A stretch of DNA of 63,273 nucleotides. It comes from Chitinophagaceae bacterium. Its GTDB lineage: Bacteria; Bacteroidota; Bacteroidia; Chitinophagales; Chitinophagaceae. Numbering within the stretch: the first letter of the stretch is position 1; each line of letters opens with the position of its first letter. A model generated the notes under the pieces. It saw nothing but the letters and a program-made list of their open reading frames with translations, made no database searches and had not been told where the DNA came from. Positions 35,763-45,347 of this stretch are shown piece by piece. The DNA lies in assembly GCA_947371755.1 (NCBI GenBank), contig CANBQT010000011.1:1-63273 (forward strand), in the 5' to 3' direction. The translations under genes and the position numbers were made by a program.

Positions 35763-36926
35763 TTAAGGCCAAAAAGTTGGTTTGATATTGGTACCAAAGA
35801 ATGTGCAGTTAACACAACTTGGAGTTGAAAAATAATAAGACAATATATTGCTTCCAGTAGGGCTGTATTTTGCTGCATAAGCAGGATAAAAATTTCGATG
35901 TGCCAAAGTAATAGAATCTATATTATTGGGAATCTCAGTCTTTAAACAGGGAGTTACAAAATTCCAGTCAGGTACCTGAAGATTTTTAATAAACGTTCTT
36001 GACTCTTGAACAGTGCAAATGTCTACATAGCCAATCACAGGCTCAGTAGCATTAGTTGTGCAATGAATATTGCCAACTAATTCTGAGGGTTGTGCATCAA
36101 ATACAGAACCTGTTCCTTCTGTATTCTTTTTCATTTTTTGTAAATAATTATATCTGCCTTCACTCAAGCCGTATTGTCTAGTTTTAATACTATACAATAC
36201 ACTGAGTTTTACATCTCCTTTAGAAATATAAGTCAATGGAAGAAATATCTTATTACTCGTTAATGAAACAGTAGATCCTAATAAAATGGTTGATGAATTT
36301 TCAGTTGGCCAGCAAGTATAAATGGCTGAATTATAAGTAATTAAAATAGGGTCAAAATATTCCAATGTATATTTAATACCTGAGCTGGTATTTAATTGTC
36401 TATAATTAAAGTAATTAAAAAACGGGGAGTGGTATTCCCAGGTTTCGGCATAATCCCATTGATAATATTTGGTATTGCCAGAAGGGTCATGCGTATTAAC
36501 AGATAATTGTAAACCATTGTTATCGTATTGCCAACTTACGCTATCAATAGGAGGGGTATCTCTAACTGATACTAGATCTGATTCATAAATTTTAGAATCG
36601 GAAGTTAAAATGTGTAATTTATATTTCTTTGCTTTATTTAAATTCAAGCTTGAGCTCATATAGTGCCCGGTAGATGTTTCATTTAAAGCAAATATGGAAT
36701 TGTCTTCACCTATCACACTAACTGTTGCTCTACTTTCATATACAACAGAAGGCGCATCCAGTTTTACAGTTCGCTTTAGAATAATCTCAGTATTGCCAGC
36801 ACCAGAATTGATACTGCCATCAACTACCAGATAACCGGTATCGGGAGAAATTGCAGGAGATATATATTTTTCTTTGCACCCCCAAAAGGCTACTAGGATG
36901 AACAAGAAAATAATTAGTTTTTTCAT
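35763..36926 (-). CDS. DUF4249 family lipoprotein
   Basis: A 387-residue lipoprotein with the lipobox FWGC (C17). The N-terminal strand-rich part, including LVVDGSINSGAG, NTEIILKRT and the phrase VSVRDTPPIDSVSW, matches DUF4249. This family is nearly always encoded next to a TonB-dependent receptor in Bacteroidota and is probably a periplasm- or surface-facing accessory subunit. It is separated from the receptor gene by 6 bases. Function unproven. Confidence 0.9.
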   Translation of the reverse strand: MKKLIIFLFILVAFWGCKEKYISPAISPDTGYLVVDGSINSGAGNTEIILKRTVKLDAPSVVYESRATVSVIGEDNSIFALNETSTGHYMSSSLNLNKAKKYKLHILTSDSKIYESDLVSVRDTPPIDSVSWQYDNNGLQLSVNTHDPSGNTKYYQWDYAETWEYHSPFFNYFNYRQLNTSSGIKYTLEYFDPILITYNSAIYTCWPTENSSTILLGSTVSLTSNKIFLPLTYISKGDVKLSVLYSIKTRQYGLSEGRYNYLQKMKKNTEGTGSVFDAQPSELVGNIHCTTNATEPVIGYVDICTVQESRTFIKNLQVPDWNFVTPCLKTEIPNNIDSITLAHRNFYPAYAAKYSPTGSNILSYYFSTPSCVNCTFFGTNIKPTFWP

Positions 36927-36932
36927 TGGATA

Positions 36933-39695
36933 TTATTTGAACCTGATATTTAAATTGATATAAGGTATAGCGTTTCCAAAAATGGAAAGTTTATACCCAT
37001 TAACATGGCCGTTCTCTGATACATAATAAACAGAATAAGGATTCTTTCTTCCAGTTAGATTATATACCCCGATTGACCATGAATTATGAAATAATTGTTT
37101 CACTTTATGATTCCCTTCTATGTTCATAGAAAAATCTGTTCTAAAATAGTCGGGGATACGATAAGCATTCCTATCTGCATACAATGTTCTCATAGACCCA
37201 CCATAATCAAAAAGTCCGATTGGTAAGGTAATGGGGCGACCTGTACTATAGTTAGCATTTAAAGAGATACTAACTCTATGGCTGAATTTGTAATTCGTAA
37301 CAACCGTTAAATCATTAGGCTTATCGTAATTAGCTGGATAAGGATTGCCGTTGTTAATAAGCTCTCCTGCTTTTGGATCGTTTTGTTGTAGTAAAATTCT
37401 AGACCAGGTATAACTGATCCAACCATTGAATTTACCTGTCACTTTTTTAAGTAATAATTCCACACCATAAGCTTTACCCTTGGTGCCGATTACATCTGTT
37501 TCTATGTGGTGGTTCATTACAAGAACTGCTCCACTCTTATAATCAAGATAATTCTCAATTGTTTTGTAGTAAACTTCTACGGAAGTCTCAATGGTATTTG
37601 ATCGTAGGTTTTTGTAAAGACCCAGTGATACTTGATTACCAATTTGTGGTTTGATATTTGGGTCACTTAACTTCCAAATATCTGTGGGTGCCATTGCTGT
37701 AGTATTTGAAAGAGAGTGGATGTACTGACGTTGCGTATTGAAACCTCCTTTTAAAGAGAATGTTTCATCAAACACATATCTAAATCCTAAACGTACTTCA
37801 GGTCCACCATAAGTTTTAATGATCTTACCATTGTCGTAATGAATAGTATTGATCACACTACTTTCAGATCTTGGAACACCATCTGCATAAACATTCACAT
37901 CACTTGCCCCCATTGCATTGAACATGGAAAGACGAACACCTGCATCAATTTTAAACTTAGGAGTTACGGTATAGTGATCACTAAAATAGATCGCAGATTC
38001 TAATCCTTGTTCTGATTGTAAATGGTCTGGTTTAACCAAAGACTGACTTCCATTAGGATCGAAGTTGCCTGGGTTTAATTTGTATAAAATACTGTTGATT
38101 CCAAAATCAAAACTATGTTTGTTATTATAGAAATAATTGAAATGCGCTTTGAAGTTTGTTTGCTGAATATTAAATGCCAATTTATAGGCATTTAAAGGAA
38201 GCTTCTGACTTCCAATCTCATAATTGTATTGATCTAATCCTGCACTCATGACACTATTTAACTTGGCATTGTAAGTGTGTTTCCATTTTAGGGAAACATT
38301 TCTATTACCATAACTGTAAGCCGTATCACTATTCAGATTAAACTTATCATTACTTAAATAAGCGGTGAAGTATAAGCTGTTGTTCTTATCTAATTCGTGT
38401 GTAGTGATTAAATTAATATCATAAAAATTGGCAGCACTGTTTTTATAATCATCTGGTAAATATTTAAATAACCAATTAGAGTAGGTAGTACGGCCTCCTA
38501 AAATAAAGGATGATTTATCTTTTACCAATGGCCCTTCAATATTCAATCTACTGGTTAAGGGGCCTATTCCTGCAGAACCGGTAAACTCTTTTTTGTTTCC
38601 TTCTCTGCTGTTGATATCTAATACGGAAGAAAGTCTTCCACCATAACTTGCTGGAATACTGCTCTTATATAATTCAACACTGTTTACCACTTCAGGATTG
38701 AATGCGGAGAATAATCCAAAGAAGTGAGATGGATTGTAAACAGTGGCATCATTGAACAAGATCAAATTCTGGTCTGCAGATCCGCCTCTCACATTGAAAC
38801 CAGTACTTGCTTCTCCCACTGTTTTAACACCTGGCAATGTAGTAATGGCTCTTATGATATCAGCTTCTCCAAAAAGCATTGGAATCTGCTTGATAGTTTT
38901 AATGTCTATTTTTTGAACACCCATTTGTGAGCCACGGATATTGCTTAGTTTCTTGGAGGATACCGTAACCCTTTTTAATGATTGAATACTTTCAGTCATA
39001 TCAACATTCATCTTTCCATCGCTATATAAAACAACCTGACGTTTTATATCACGCATACCAATACTTTGAATATTTAAAATATGCTTACCCCTTGGCAGTG
39101 AAATGGTATATGTACCAAATTGATCAGTACTTGCGCCAATTCTAGGGTTTTCGATATACACATTGGCACCTGAAACCGGTTGGCCGGTTTTTGCATCTTT
39201 GATGATCCCTCCCACGAGTATCGATTTCTGACCTTTTATATTTTTATCGCCGATCTCATATAATTTATTATCGACTAAGGCTTCTTTACTATCAGAAAGA
39301 TCTTCGTCTTCAATGGTATTATTGGAAACAATAGCCGTATTGGTTCCAGTAAAATAACTATCTGGTAGTATTAAATTCAGAGATCGGCTTTTTGAAAAGA
39401 ACACATTATTCTCATTGTCGAAGCTTGCATAAATTAATTCTCCTGCAAAAAGTTTGTTTAGAACTTTATTTAAAGGCTCAGACTTTGAACTGTAGGTAAA
39501 AGTCTTTTGCGCAAAAATGCTGCTGTCGTAATATACATGTAAGTGAGTTTGTGCTTCAATCTGTTTAGTCAGTTCTACAATGTCGCATTTTTGGCAGTTG
39601 ATATCTACAAGATGGGACGTGTCGGACTGGCTATAAGTTTTATTTATAAAAAGCAGTGAAAAAAGCAGGAAGAAGCTGGCGGAATATAATTTCAC
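36933..39695 (-). CDS. TonB-dependent receptor with N-terminal STN and carboxypeptidase-like domains
   Basis: A 920-residue outer-membrane receptor. The signal peptide runs to about residue 22. An STN-like domain follows (about 30-105, with DIVELTKQIEAQTHLHVYYD), then a carboxypeptidase-regulatory-like domain (about 160-245, GGIIKDAKTGQPVSGANVYI), a plug with GFNVRGGSADQNLILFND, and a barrel ending in NIRFK. STN domains usually pass a signal to a FecR-type anti-sigma factor, but none is adjacent. The start appears to be a GTG at 39695, one base after the stop of the preceding gene, which implies translational coupling. Confidence 0.92.
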   Translation of the reverse strand: MKLYSASFFLLFSLLFINKTYSQSDTSHLVDINCQKCDIVELTKQIEAQTHLHVYYDSSIFAQKTFTYSSKSEPLNKVLNKLFAGELIYASFDNENNVFFSKSRSLNLILPDSYFTGTNTAIVSNNTIEDEDLSDSKEALVDNKLYEIGDKNIKGQKSILVGGIIKDAKTGQPVSGANVYIENPRIGASTDQFGTYTISLPRGKHILNIQSIGMRDIKRQVVLYSDGKMNVDMTESIQSLKRVTVSSKKLSNIRGSQMGVQKIDIKTIKQIPMLFGEADIIRAITTLPGVKTVGEASTGFNVRGGSADQNLILFNDATVYNPSHFFGLFSAFNPEVVNSVELYKSSIPASYGGRLSSVLDINSREGNKKEFTGSAGIGPLTSRLNIEGPLVKDKSSFILGGRTTYSNWLFKYLPDDYKNSAANFYDINLITTHELDKNNSLYFTAYLSNDKFNLNSDTAYSYGNRNVSLKWKHTYNAKLNSVMSAGLDQYNYEIGSQKLPLNAYKLAFNIQQTNFKAHFNYFYNNKHSFDFGINSILYKLNPGNFDPNGSQSLVKPDHLQSEQGLESAIYFSDHYTVTPKFKIDAGVRLSMFNAMGASDVNVYADGVPRSESSVINTIHYDNGKIIKTYGGPEVRLGFRYVFDETFSLKGGFNTQRQYIHSLSNTTAMAPTDIWKLSDPNIKPQIGNQVSLGLYKNLRSNTIETSVEVYYKTIENYLDYKSGAVLVMNHHIETDVIGTKGKAYGVELLLKKVTGKFNGWISYTWSRILLQQNDPKAGELINNGNPYPANYDKPNDLTVVTNYKFSHRVSISLNANYSTGRPITLPIGLFDYGGSMRTLYADRNAYRIPDYFRTDFSMNIEGNHKVKQLFHNSWSIGVYNLTGRKNPYSVYYVSENGHVNGYKLSIFGNAIPYINLNIRFK

Positions 39696-39696
39696 A

Positions 39697-40437
39697 TTAT
39701 TTAGTTAAGAGGTTATAGTATTCTACTACATTGCTGAGCATGTTGTCTTTGTCTTTGCGGTAATTCAGGTGTTGTGTTTTTGTATACTTCCTGAGTTCCT
39801 TTTCCTTATCTTTCAATAATCGGAATATTGTTTTTTTACTTTGTAATTCTGTATAATGGTTTTGCTTGAGCAGGTAATAATAGGTGGATGTTTCAATGAG
39901 ATAGGTTAATTCACTTCCAACAATTTTCTCTGTTACTTTTTTACTTTCCTTTTTATAGAGACTTGTGTTGCCTTCCACCAATACCTGATAGAAACCAGTT
40001 TTTAAAAGGTCATTGGAATTAGCGTCTTTTTTTATTAAATATTGGAATTTATTATCTCCGATACCAAAGCCTTCCAGTTTTTCACTGATCAATTCAATTT
40101 TATGAGAACTGTCTTGTAATACCACCAAGTCGGCGGCTTCATCGTAAATCAGATTAACATTAGGGTAATAAACCTGGTTGTACAAAATATATCCCATTGA
40201 AAAATTAGGAGATTGAAAATATGGATTTTTTTCAATCACACCCTGGGGATATCCAATATTTTGACTTCCATTAAACTTTCCAGATTGTTCTCCAATGTTC
40301 TGGTCGTAATAGGAAAGAACGTTATTGATACTAGATTTCAAAAGAGTACTATCTTTTGAAGATAGCTGTGCGTGTAGTGTAGCAATAGAACAAAATAGGG
40401 CTATTGTGCAGAGGCATAGGTTTCTCAAAGCAGGCAT
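39697..40437 (-). CDS. Secreted protein of unknown function, first gene of the DUF4249 operon
   Basis: A 246-residue protein with a signal peptide (cleavage near LHAQ, residue 24). The mature part is rich in Y, K and S, with SMGYILYNQVYYPNVNLIYD followed by strands, and a lysine-rich C-terminal helix. I do not recognise the family. Its position directly before the receptor, DUF4249 and MG2 genes suggests a joint role in an outer-membrane complex. Confidence 0.78.
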   Translation of the reverse strand: MPALRNLCLCTIALFCSIATLHAQLSSKDSTLLKSSINNVLSYYDQNIGEQSGKFNGSQNIGYPQGVIEKNPYFQSPNFSMGYILYNQVYYPNVNLIYDEAADLVVLQDSSHKIELISEKLEGFGIGDNKFQYLIKKDANSNDLLKTGFYQVLVEGNTSLYKKESKKVTEKIVGSELTYLIETSTYYYLLKQNHYTELQSKKTIFRLLKDKEKELRKYTKTQHLNYRKDKDNMLSNVVEYYNLLTK

Positions 40438-40544
40438 TCGTTGGTTTTATTTGTAGGTTCTAAATATAAAGTTTTTATAGCATCTTTTTGGTAAGTGATA
40501 CTGTTAAATGATGGATGGTTGAAACAGGGTTAATAAACCGTCAA

Positions 40545-40576
40545 TTTGTACAATTCTTTCGTTTTTCTTATCTTTA
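40545..40576 (+). promoter_or_regulatory. Promoter TTTG-N20-TATCTTTA for the haloperoxidase-like gene
   Basis: TTTG at 40545-40548 and TATCTTTA at 40569-40576 with a 20-base spacer. This is one mismatch from the Bacteroidota consensus, and it lies about 64 bases before the start codon. Confidence 0.55.
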
Positions 40577-40639
40577 ATAACTTTTTAATCATCTGCTTAT
40601 TTTTTTAATTTTCGATTGCATTATTATCAAACCTTATCA

Positions 40640-41953
40640 ATGAAAAAAATCTTTAAATTTCTATCTGTAACATTATTCTTAGGTGTGATAGCTTGTTCTC
40701 CCAAAAAGTCTGAACCCCTCAACCCGGTTAAACTTTTAATCAATAATGAAGATCAGTTAACGCAGATTATAATTTATGATGTGTTTACACCCCCTGTGGC
40801 AAGTAGAATCTATGTATATTCTTCTATAGCAGCTTATGAGGCATTACGTTTTTCAAAGCCTAATACCACATCCATAGCAGAAAAATTAAATGGGTTTAGC
40901 AAAATGCCTCAGCCAGACCCGGCAAAAAAATATGATTTTAGTTTAGCAGCAACGGAAGCTTTTTTTAAAGTTACCAGAAACGTAAAAGTATTCTCTGTTG
41001 ATTCCCTAACAGGCTACGAAAATAAGATCCACGAAAATTTCAAACAGCAATTAGACGAAAAAACTTATCAAAATTCTATTGCATTTGGGGATACTATAGC
41101 CGCAGTGGTGTTGGCAAGAGCGAAAAACGATGGTTATTTCAAATCAAGGGGGAAAGCTAAATATTTAGGAAGTGAAGAACCTGGTAAATGGCGCCCAACT
41201 CCTCCAGATTATGCCGATGGGGTAGAGTGGTGTTGGAATACGATGCAACCAATGGTATTAGATTCTGCTTCTCAATTTAAGCCAAGTGCACCTCCACCAT
41301 ACAGCCCAAAACCAGGTTCTGTGTTTTATGGTATGATGAAGGAAGTGTATGACATCAATAAAAACTTAACAGAAGAGCAAAAAACAATTGCAAGATATTG
41401 GGATGATAATCCGTTTGTGATTGAACATGCAGGACATATGATGTTTGGTAATAAAAAGATCACTCCTGGTGGTCACTGGATGGGAATTGCTGCTCAAATC
41501 ATTGAACAAGAAAAAGCAGATCCTGTAAAAGCCGCTCAAACATTTGCAATTACTTCTATTGCATTGTATGATGGATTTATTTCTTGTTGGGATGAAAAGT
41601 ACAGAAGTAGCTATGTAAGACCGGTAACTGTGATCAAAGAACTGATGGATAAAAGCTGGATGCCATTCTTACAAACACCGCCATTCCCTGAATATACCAG
41701 TGGACATAGCACTATCACTGCATCAGCGGCTACAGTTCTAACTAAATTATATAGAGATAATCTTAGCTTTACTGATTCTAGCGACTATCATTATATTGGT
41801 ATGAAACGTGATTTTAAATCATTACACGAAGCTGCGGCAGAATGTTCTGTGAGCAGGGTATATGGTGGCATTCACTATATGTTAAGCGTGAACACAGGTG
41901 CTGAAGCTGGTAAAAAAGTGGGTGGACTTGTAGTGAAAAAGCTTTTAGAATAA
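40640..41953 (+). CDS. Vanadium haloperoxidase-like PAP2 lipoprotein
   Basis: A 437-residue lipoprotein (lipobox VIAC, C19) with a C-terminal PAP2/vanadium-chloroperoxidase domain. The conserved segments are in order: YVRPVTVI, PEYTSGHSTITASAA, and SRVYGGIHYMLSVNTG. These supply the Arg, Ser-Gly-His and Arg/His residues that hold phosphate or vanadate. Bacterial members may be phosphatases or haloperoxidases and the sequence does not decide which. An ATG at 40640 gives the lipoprotein signal; the upstream in-frame TTG at 40616 would not. It stands alone between divergent and convergent neighbours. Confidence 0.88.
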   Translation: MKKIFKFLSVTLFLGVIACSPKKSEPLNPVKLLINNEDQLTQIIIYDVFTPPVASRIYVYSSIAAYEALRFSKPNTTSIAEKLNGFSKMPQPDPAKKYDFSLAATEAFFKVTRNVKVFSVDSLTGYENKIHENFKQQLDEKTYQNSIAFGDTIAAVVLARAKNDGYFKSRGKAKYLGSEEPGKWRPTPPDYADGVEWCWNTMQPMVLDSASQFKPSAPPPYSPKPGSVFYGMMKEVYDINKNLTEEQKTIARYWDDNPFVIEHAGHMMFGNKKITPGGHWMGIAAQIIEQEKADPVKAAQTFAITSIALYDGFISCWDEKYRSSYVRPVTVIKELMDKSWMPFLQTPPFPEYTSGHSTITASAATVLTKLYRDNLSFTDSSDYHYIGMKRDFKSLHEAAAECSVSRVYGGIHYMLSVNTGAEAGKKVGGLVVKKLLE

Positions 41954-41971
41954 TATAAACATCCTATTCGA

Positions 41972-42012
41972 ATACATTAATAGCATCCCCTAAAAGGATG
42001 CTATTAATGTAT
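41972..42012. repeat. Perfect 17-bp inverted repeat over the ispH stop codon
   Basis: The arms 41972-41988 and 41996-42012 are exact reverse complements with a 7-base loop, and the ispH stop codon (41990-41992) lies in the loop. It separates two convergent genes and probably forms a bidirectional transcript-end hairpin, although no clear T run follows on either strand. Confidence 0.8.
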
Positions 42013-43213
42013 CTACTTGTTCTTCTACCTGATAAAGGGAAGCTAGTTTTCTTATCACCCCTTCCACCACTGCGTCAGGGCAACTGGCACCACTGGTAAT
42101 CAATATTTTTACAGGGGATTTGTCCGGTAGAAAATGAGTTACTGTATTCAGTTCCTTCGTTCTCCAATTGCAGTTTACCATTTCTGATTTGCTGATAATT
42201 CTTTCTGGGGTATCAATAAAATAGGAAGGGAGCTTCTCTTCACATAGTTCAACCAAATGCGAAGTGTTGCTGCTATTGTATCCTCCAATAATAATGGCAA
42301 GGTCTGCATCAGTTTGTAACATACCGGTAACAGCAGTCTGATTATCGTTGGTAGCGTAACAAAGTGTATCCCTTGTATCTGCAAAATGTGCATCAATAGT
42401 ATCAGCAGTTAAATGATATTTCTTGATCATCACAGATTTCAAATAATCGGAGATTGCTTGAGTGTCTGTAGCCAATTGAGTAGTTTGATTAACCACCCCA
42501 AATCGAATGAGGTCTTTTGTAATATCAAAACCCTCAGAATAACGTCCTTTGAATTGTTCATAGAATCCATCACTTGTATATTCGCCAGTGATATATTTAG
42601 CCAACTCGGATGTTTCATGCATATCATTGATCACGATAGAAGGAGTAACGGCAGCGGCATGTGAAAAAGTAGCCCTTGTTTCTTCGTGTTTGGGTTTGCC
42701 ATGAATTACGATACTATATCCCTTTTCAGCAATTTGCTCACTTCTGTTCCATACCTTCTCAACAAATGGGCAGGTTGTATTGTATTTGGCGGTAGCTATA
42801 CCTTTTGATTCCAATAAGGCTTCAATGGCTAATGTGGTTCCAAATGCTGGTATGATTACGATATCGTCTGATTGAATTTCCTCGAAAGGAATGATCTGTT
42901 TTCCATAAGTGTCTTGCATAAATTGTACACCCATTGCCAATAAATCTGCATTTACTTGCGGATTATGGATCATTTCACTCAATAGAAATATTCTCTTTCC
43001 TGGATTTGATTGAATGGTCGTAAATGCAATTTCAATGGCATGCTCAACCCCATAACAAAAACCAAAATGGCGGGCCAGGTATATTTGTAAATCGCCCATA
43101 TCGAGCAAAGTTGGCGTATCGTCTTTTTTAAGTTTATCCTGCTGTTTGCGATATTGCTTTACTGCAGTAATCAGGGGACTTCTATAACCAACTGGTACAT
43201 TGAATTGCTTCAT
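41990..43213 (-). CDS. ispH: 4-hydroxy-3-methylbut-2-enyl diphosphate reductase
   Basis: Last enzyme of the MEP isoprenoid pathway: it reduces HMBPP to IPP and DMAPP using an iron-sulfur cluster, in the cytoplasm. The three cluster cysteines are visible in HFGFCYGVEHAIE, NTTCPFVEKVW and SGASCPDAVVEGV. With 407 residues it belongs to the longer Bacteroidota/cyanobacterial form. The ATG at 43213 is preferred, since the in-frame upstream stretch contains the -7 box. The final codons and the stop lie in a perfect inverted repeat. Confidence 0.96.
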   Translation of the reverse strand: MKQFNVPVGYRSPLITAVKQYRKQQDKLKKDDTPTLLDMGDLQIYLARHFGFCYGVEHAIEIAFTTIQSNPGKRIFLLSEMIHNPQVNADLLAMGVQFMQDTYGKQIIPFEEIQSDDIVIIPAFGTTLAIEALLESKGIATAKYNTTCPFVEKVWNRSEQIAEKGYSIVIHGKPKHEETRATFSHAAAVTPSIVINDMHETSELAKYITGEYTSDGFYEQFKGRYSEGFDITKDLIRFGVVNQTTQLATDTQAISDYLKSVMIKKYHLTADTIDAHFADTRDTLCYATNDNQTAVTGMLQTDADLAIIIGGYNSSNTSHLVELCEEKLPSYFIDTPERIISKSEMVNCNWRTKELNTVTHFLPDKSPVKILITSGASCPDAVVEGVIRKLASLYQVEEQVDTLIASF

Positions 43214-43232
43214 AATATCTAAATAACAACTA

Positions 43233-43240
43233 CAAAAGTA
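43233..43240 (-). promoter_or_regulatory. -7 box TACTTTTG for ispH
   Basis: A perfect TAnnTTTG on the minus strand, 19 bases upstream of the ispH ATG. It supports the short start. Confidence 0.5.
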
Positions 43241-43276
43241 CAAAGTTCAGAGTTTATCGCCTTGGGCTTTAAGCCT

Positions 43277-43284
43277 TATCTTTG
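43277..43284 (+). promoter_or_regulatory. -7 box TATCTTTG for the ABC-F gene
   Basis: A perfect TAnnTTTG ending 4 bases before the ATG at 43289, so the transcript would start at or next to the start codon and have essentially no leader. No -33 TTTG at the proper distance. Confidence 0.45.
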
Positions 43285-43288
43285 CCGC

Positions 43289-45199
43289 ATGCATTATGTT
43301 TCAGTAGAGGGATTGACAAAGAGTTATGGTATTAACCCACTTTTTCGTAATATTTCATTTCATATCAATGAGGGCGACAAAATAGCCCTGATAGCGCGTA
43401 ACGGAGTGGGGAAGTCCACTTTATTACGCATTTTAGCAGGACAAGAAACGGCAGATAGTGGTAAACACTGGATTAATAAAGACGTTACGGTAGCCCTGTT
43501 TGAACAAGATCCCCATTTTGAAGAAGATAAGACGGTACTTGAAAATATATTTCATTTACAGCATCCGATCATAACGGCCATTCGTAAATATGAAGACGCC
43601 ATGGAAAGCGAAGATGGGATGTTGATTGCAGAAGCAATTGGGGAAATGGAAGACCTAAATGCCTGGGATTTCGAATCCAAAGTAAAACAGATCCTCGATA
43701 AATTAAATGTGCACCATTTAAAGAACCCCGTTAGTGAATTGAGTGGTGGACAGCGTAAGCGCGTTGCCTTGGCAAAGACCTTGATTGATATTGGATTTGA
43801 ACACCAGCATACCTTGCTCATGATGGATGAGCCTACCAACCATCTGGATGTAGAAATGATTGAGTGGCTGGAGCAATATTTGAATCAAGAAAATGTGACG
43901 CTTTTATTAGTAACCCACGATCGATATTTTCTGGATGCGGTTTGTGAAGAGATCTGGGAATTGGAGCGCGAGAATATGTATGTGTATACGGGCGATTATG
44001 AAAACTATGTAGAGAAGAAAGCGGCTAGAATTGAAAGTGAGTTAGCAAGTATCGACAAGGCAAAGAATACTTTTAGGAAGGAATTGGAATGGATGCGTAA
44101 GCAACCCAAAGCGAGAACCACCAAAAGCAAAAGCCGACAGGATAATTTTTACGAAGTTGAAGCAAAGGCCAAAACAAAAATTGAAGACGCCCAATTGCAA
44201 TTGGAAGTTAAAATGAGCAGGCTGGGAGGTAAGATCGTAGAAATGAAAAAAGTATACAAGTCATTCGGCGACAAACCAATCTTAAAAGGATTCGATTATA
44301 ATTTCAGTAAGGGTGAAAGAATTGGGATTATTGGAAAAAATGGAGTTGGCAAATCAACTTTCATGAATGTTTTACAACAATTGGAGCCTGCAGATAGCGG
44401 TAAAATTGTGGTAGGAGAAACCATCATATTCGGAAACTTTTCCCAACAGGGGTTAGTGATTAAAGAAGATATGCGTGTGATCGAATACGTGAAAACCTTT
44501 GCAGAGAATTTTCCACTCGCTAAGGGCGGAAGTTTAAGTGCAGCGCAATTCTTAGAACTATTTTTATTTACACCTGATAAACAATATACTTATCTAAGTG
44601 CTTTGAGTGGTGGTGAAAGAAAGCGCCTGCAATTACTCACTATTTTATTTACCAATCCTAACTTCTTAATACTTGATGAGCCTACCAATGATTTGGATCT
44701 CCCTACATTGGCCGTGCTGGAAAATTTCCTGAGCGACTATCAAGGCTGTGTAATGATTGTTTCTCACGATCGATATTTTATGGATCGATTGGTGGATCAC
44801 TTATTTGTATTTGAAGGTGAAGGAGAAGTTCGTGATTTCCCTGGAAACTATACTCAGTATCGCTTGTGGTTGAAAGAAAATGAGAAAAAAGAAAACAAGT
44901 GGGCTGTTCTTGAATCCAATAAAAGTAAAGGACAAACTACTGAGGAGGCGGTTGTTGCTACTGCAGCTATTGCAGAACCAACTAAAAAGAAAGCTTCCTT
45001 TAAAGAAAAAAGAGAGTTCGAGATATTAGAAAAAGAAATGCCCATTTTAGAGGCTGAGAAGCAAAGCGTCACCGAAAAGATGAGTACTGGGAATCTCGGC
45101 TTTGAAGAACTCCAAAAATTAAGCGATCGAATGATTGCCATTACGCAAGAACTTGAATTAAAAGAACTTCGTTGGTTGGAGTTGAGTGAGATGGTGTAG
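43289..45199 (+). CDS. ABC-F family ATPase (Uup-like)
   Basis: A soluble 636-residue protein with two ATP-binding cassettes and no membrane part. Walker A: ARNGVGKSTLL and GKNGVGKSTFM. Signatures: LSGGQRKRVALAKTL and LSGGERKRLQLL. Walker B: LLMMDEPTNHLD and FLILDEPTNDLD. The linker between cassettes (about 235-310) is a charged helix pair, and the C terminus is a coiled coil, as in Uup. ABC-F proteins act on ribosomes or in DNA transposition control. ATG at 43289 is chosen because the upstream TTG would place a promoter box in the coding sequence. Divergent from ispH over a 75-base spacer. Confidence 0.93.
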   Translation: MHYVSVEGLTKSYGINPLFRNISFHINEGDKIALIARNGVGKSTLLRILAGQETADSGKHWINKDVTVALFEQDPHFEEDKTVLENIFHLQHPIITAIRKYEDAMESEDGMLIAEAIGEMEDLNAWDFESKVKQILDKLNVHHLKNPVSELSGGQRKRVALAKTLIDIGFEHQHTLLMMDEPTNHLDVEMIEWLEQYLNQENVTLLLVTHDRYFLDAVCEEIWELERENMYVYTGDYENYVEKKAARIESELASIDKAKNTFRKELEWMRKQPKARTTKSKSRQDNFYEVEAKAKTKIEDAQLQLEVKMSRLGGKIVEMKKVYKSFGDKPILKGFDYNFSKGERIGIIGKNGVGKSTFMNVLQQLEPADSGKIVVGETIIFGNFSQQGLVIKEDMRVIEYVKTFAENFPLAKGGSLSAAQFLELFLFTPDKQYTYLSALSGGERKRLQLLTILFTNPNFLILDEPTNDLDLPTLAVLENFLSDYQGCVMIVSHDRYFMDRLVDHLFVFEGEGEVRDFPGNYTQYRLWLKENEKKENKWAVLESNKSKGQTTEEAVVATAAIAEPTKKKASFKEKREFEILEKEMPILEAEKQSVTEKMSTGNLGFEELQKLSDRMIAITQELELKELRWLELSEMV

Positions 45200-45206
45200 G
45201 AGAAAA

Positions 45207-45340
45207 TAAAAAAGTAAAAAGTAAAAATTAAAAATTAAAAAGGAAGAAGAGGTAATAAATTACATTCAAGTTTTTTTTAATACCCCTCCTGTTCGCTTGC
45301 GAATAGGAGGGGATGCTGATGCCGGACTCGGCATACAGCT
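45207..45340. repeat. Composite element: A-rich heptamers plus GC-rich hairpin
   Basis: TAAAAAT/TAAAAAG heptamers (45207-45245) follow the ABC-F stop codon, then a hairpin CCCCTCCT...AGGAGGGG (45283-45312) and a second small hairpin around GATGCCG and CGGCAT. It closely parallels the layout at 33079-33245. Confidence 0.75.
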
Positions 45341-45347
45341 GGGGTGG

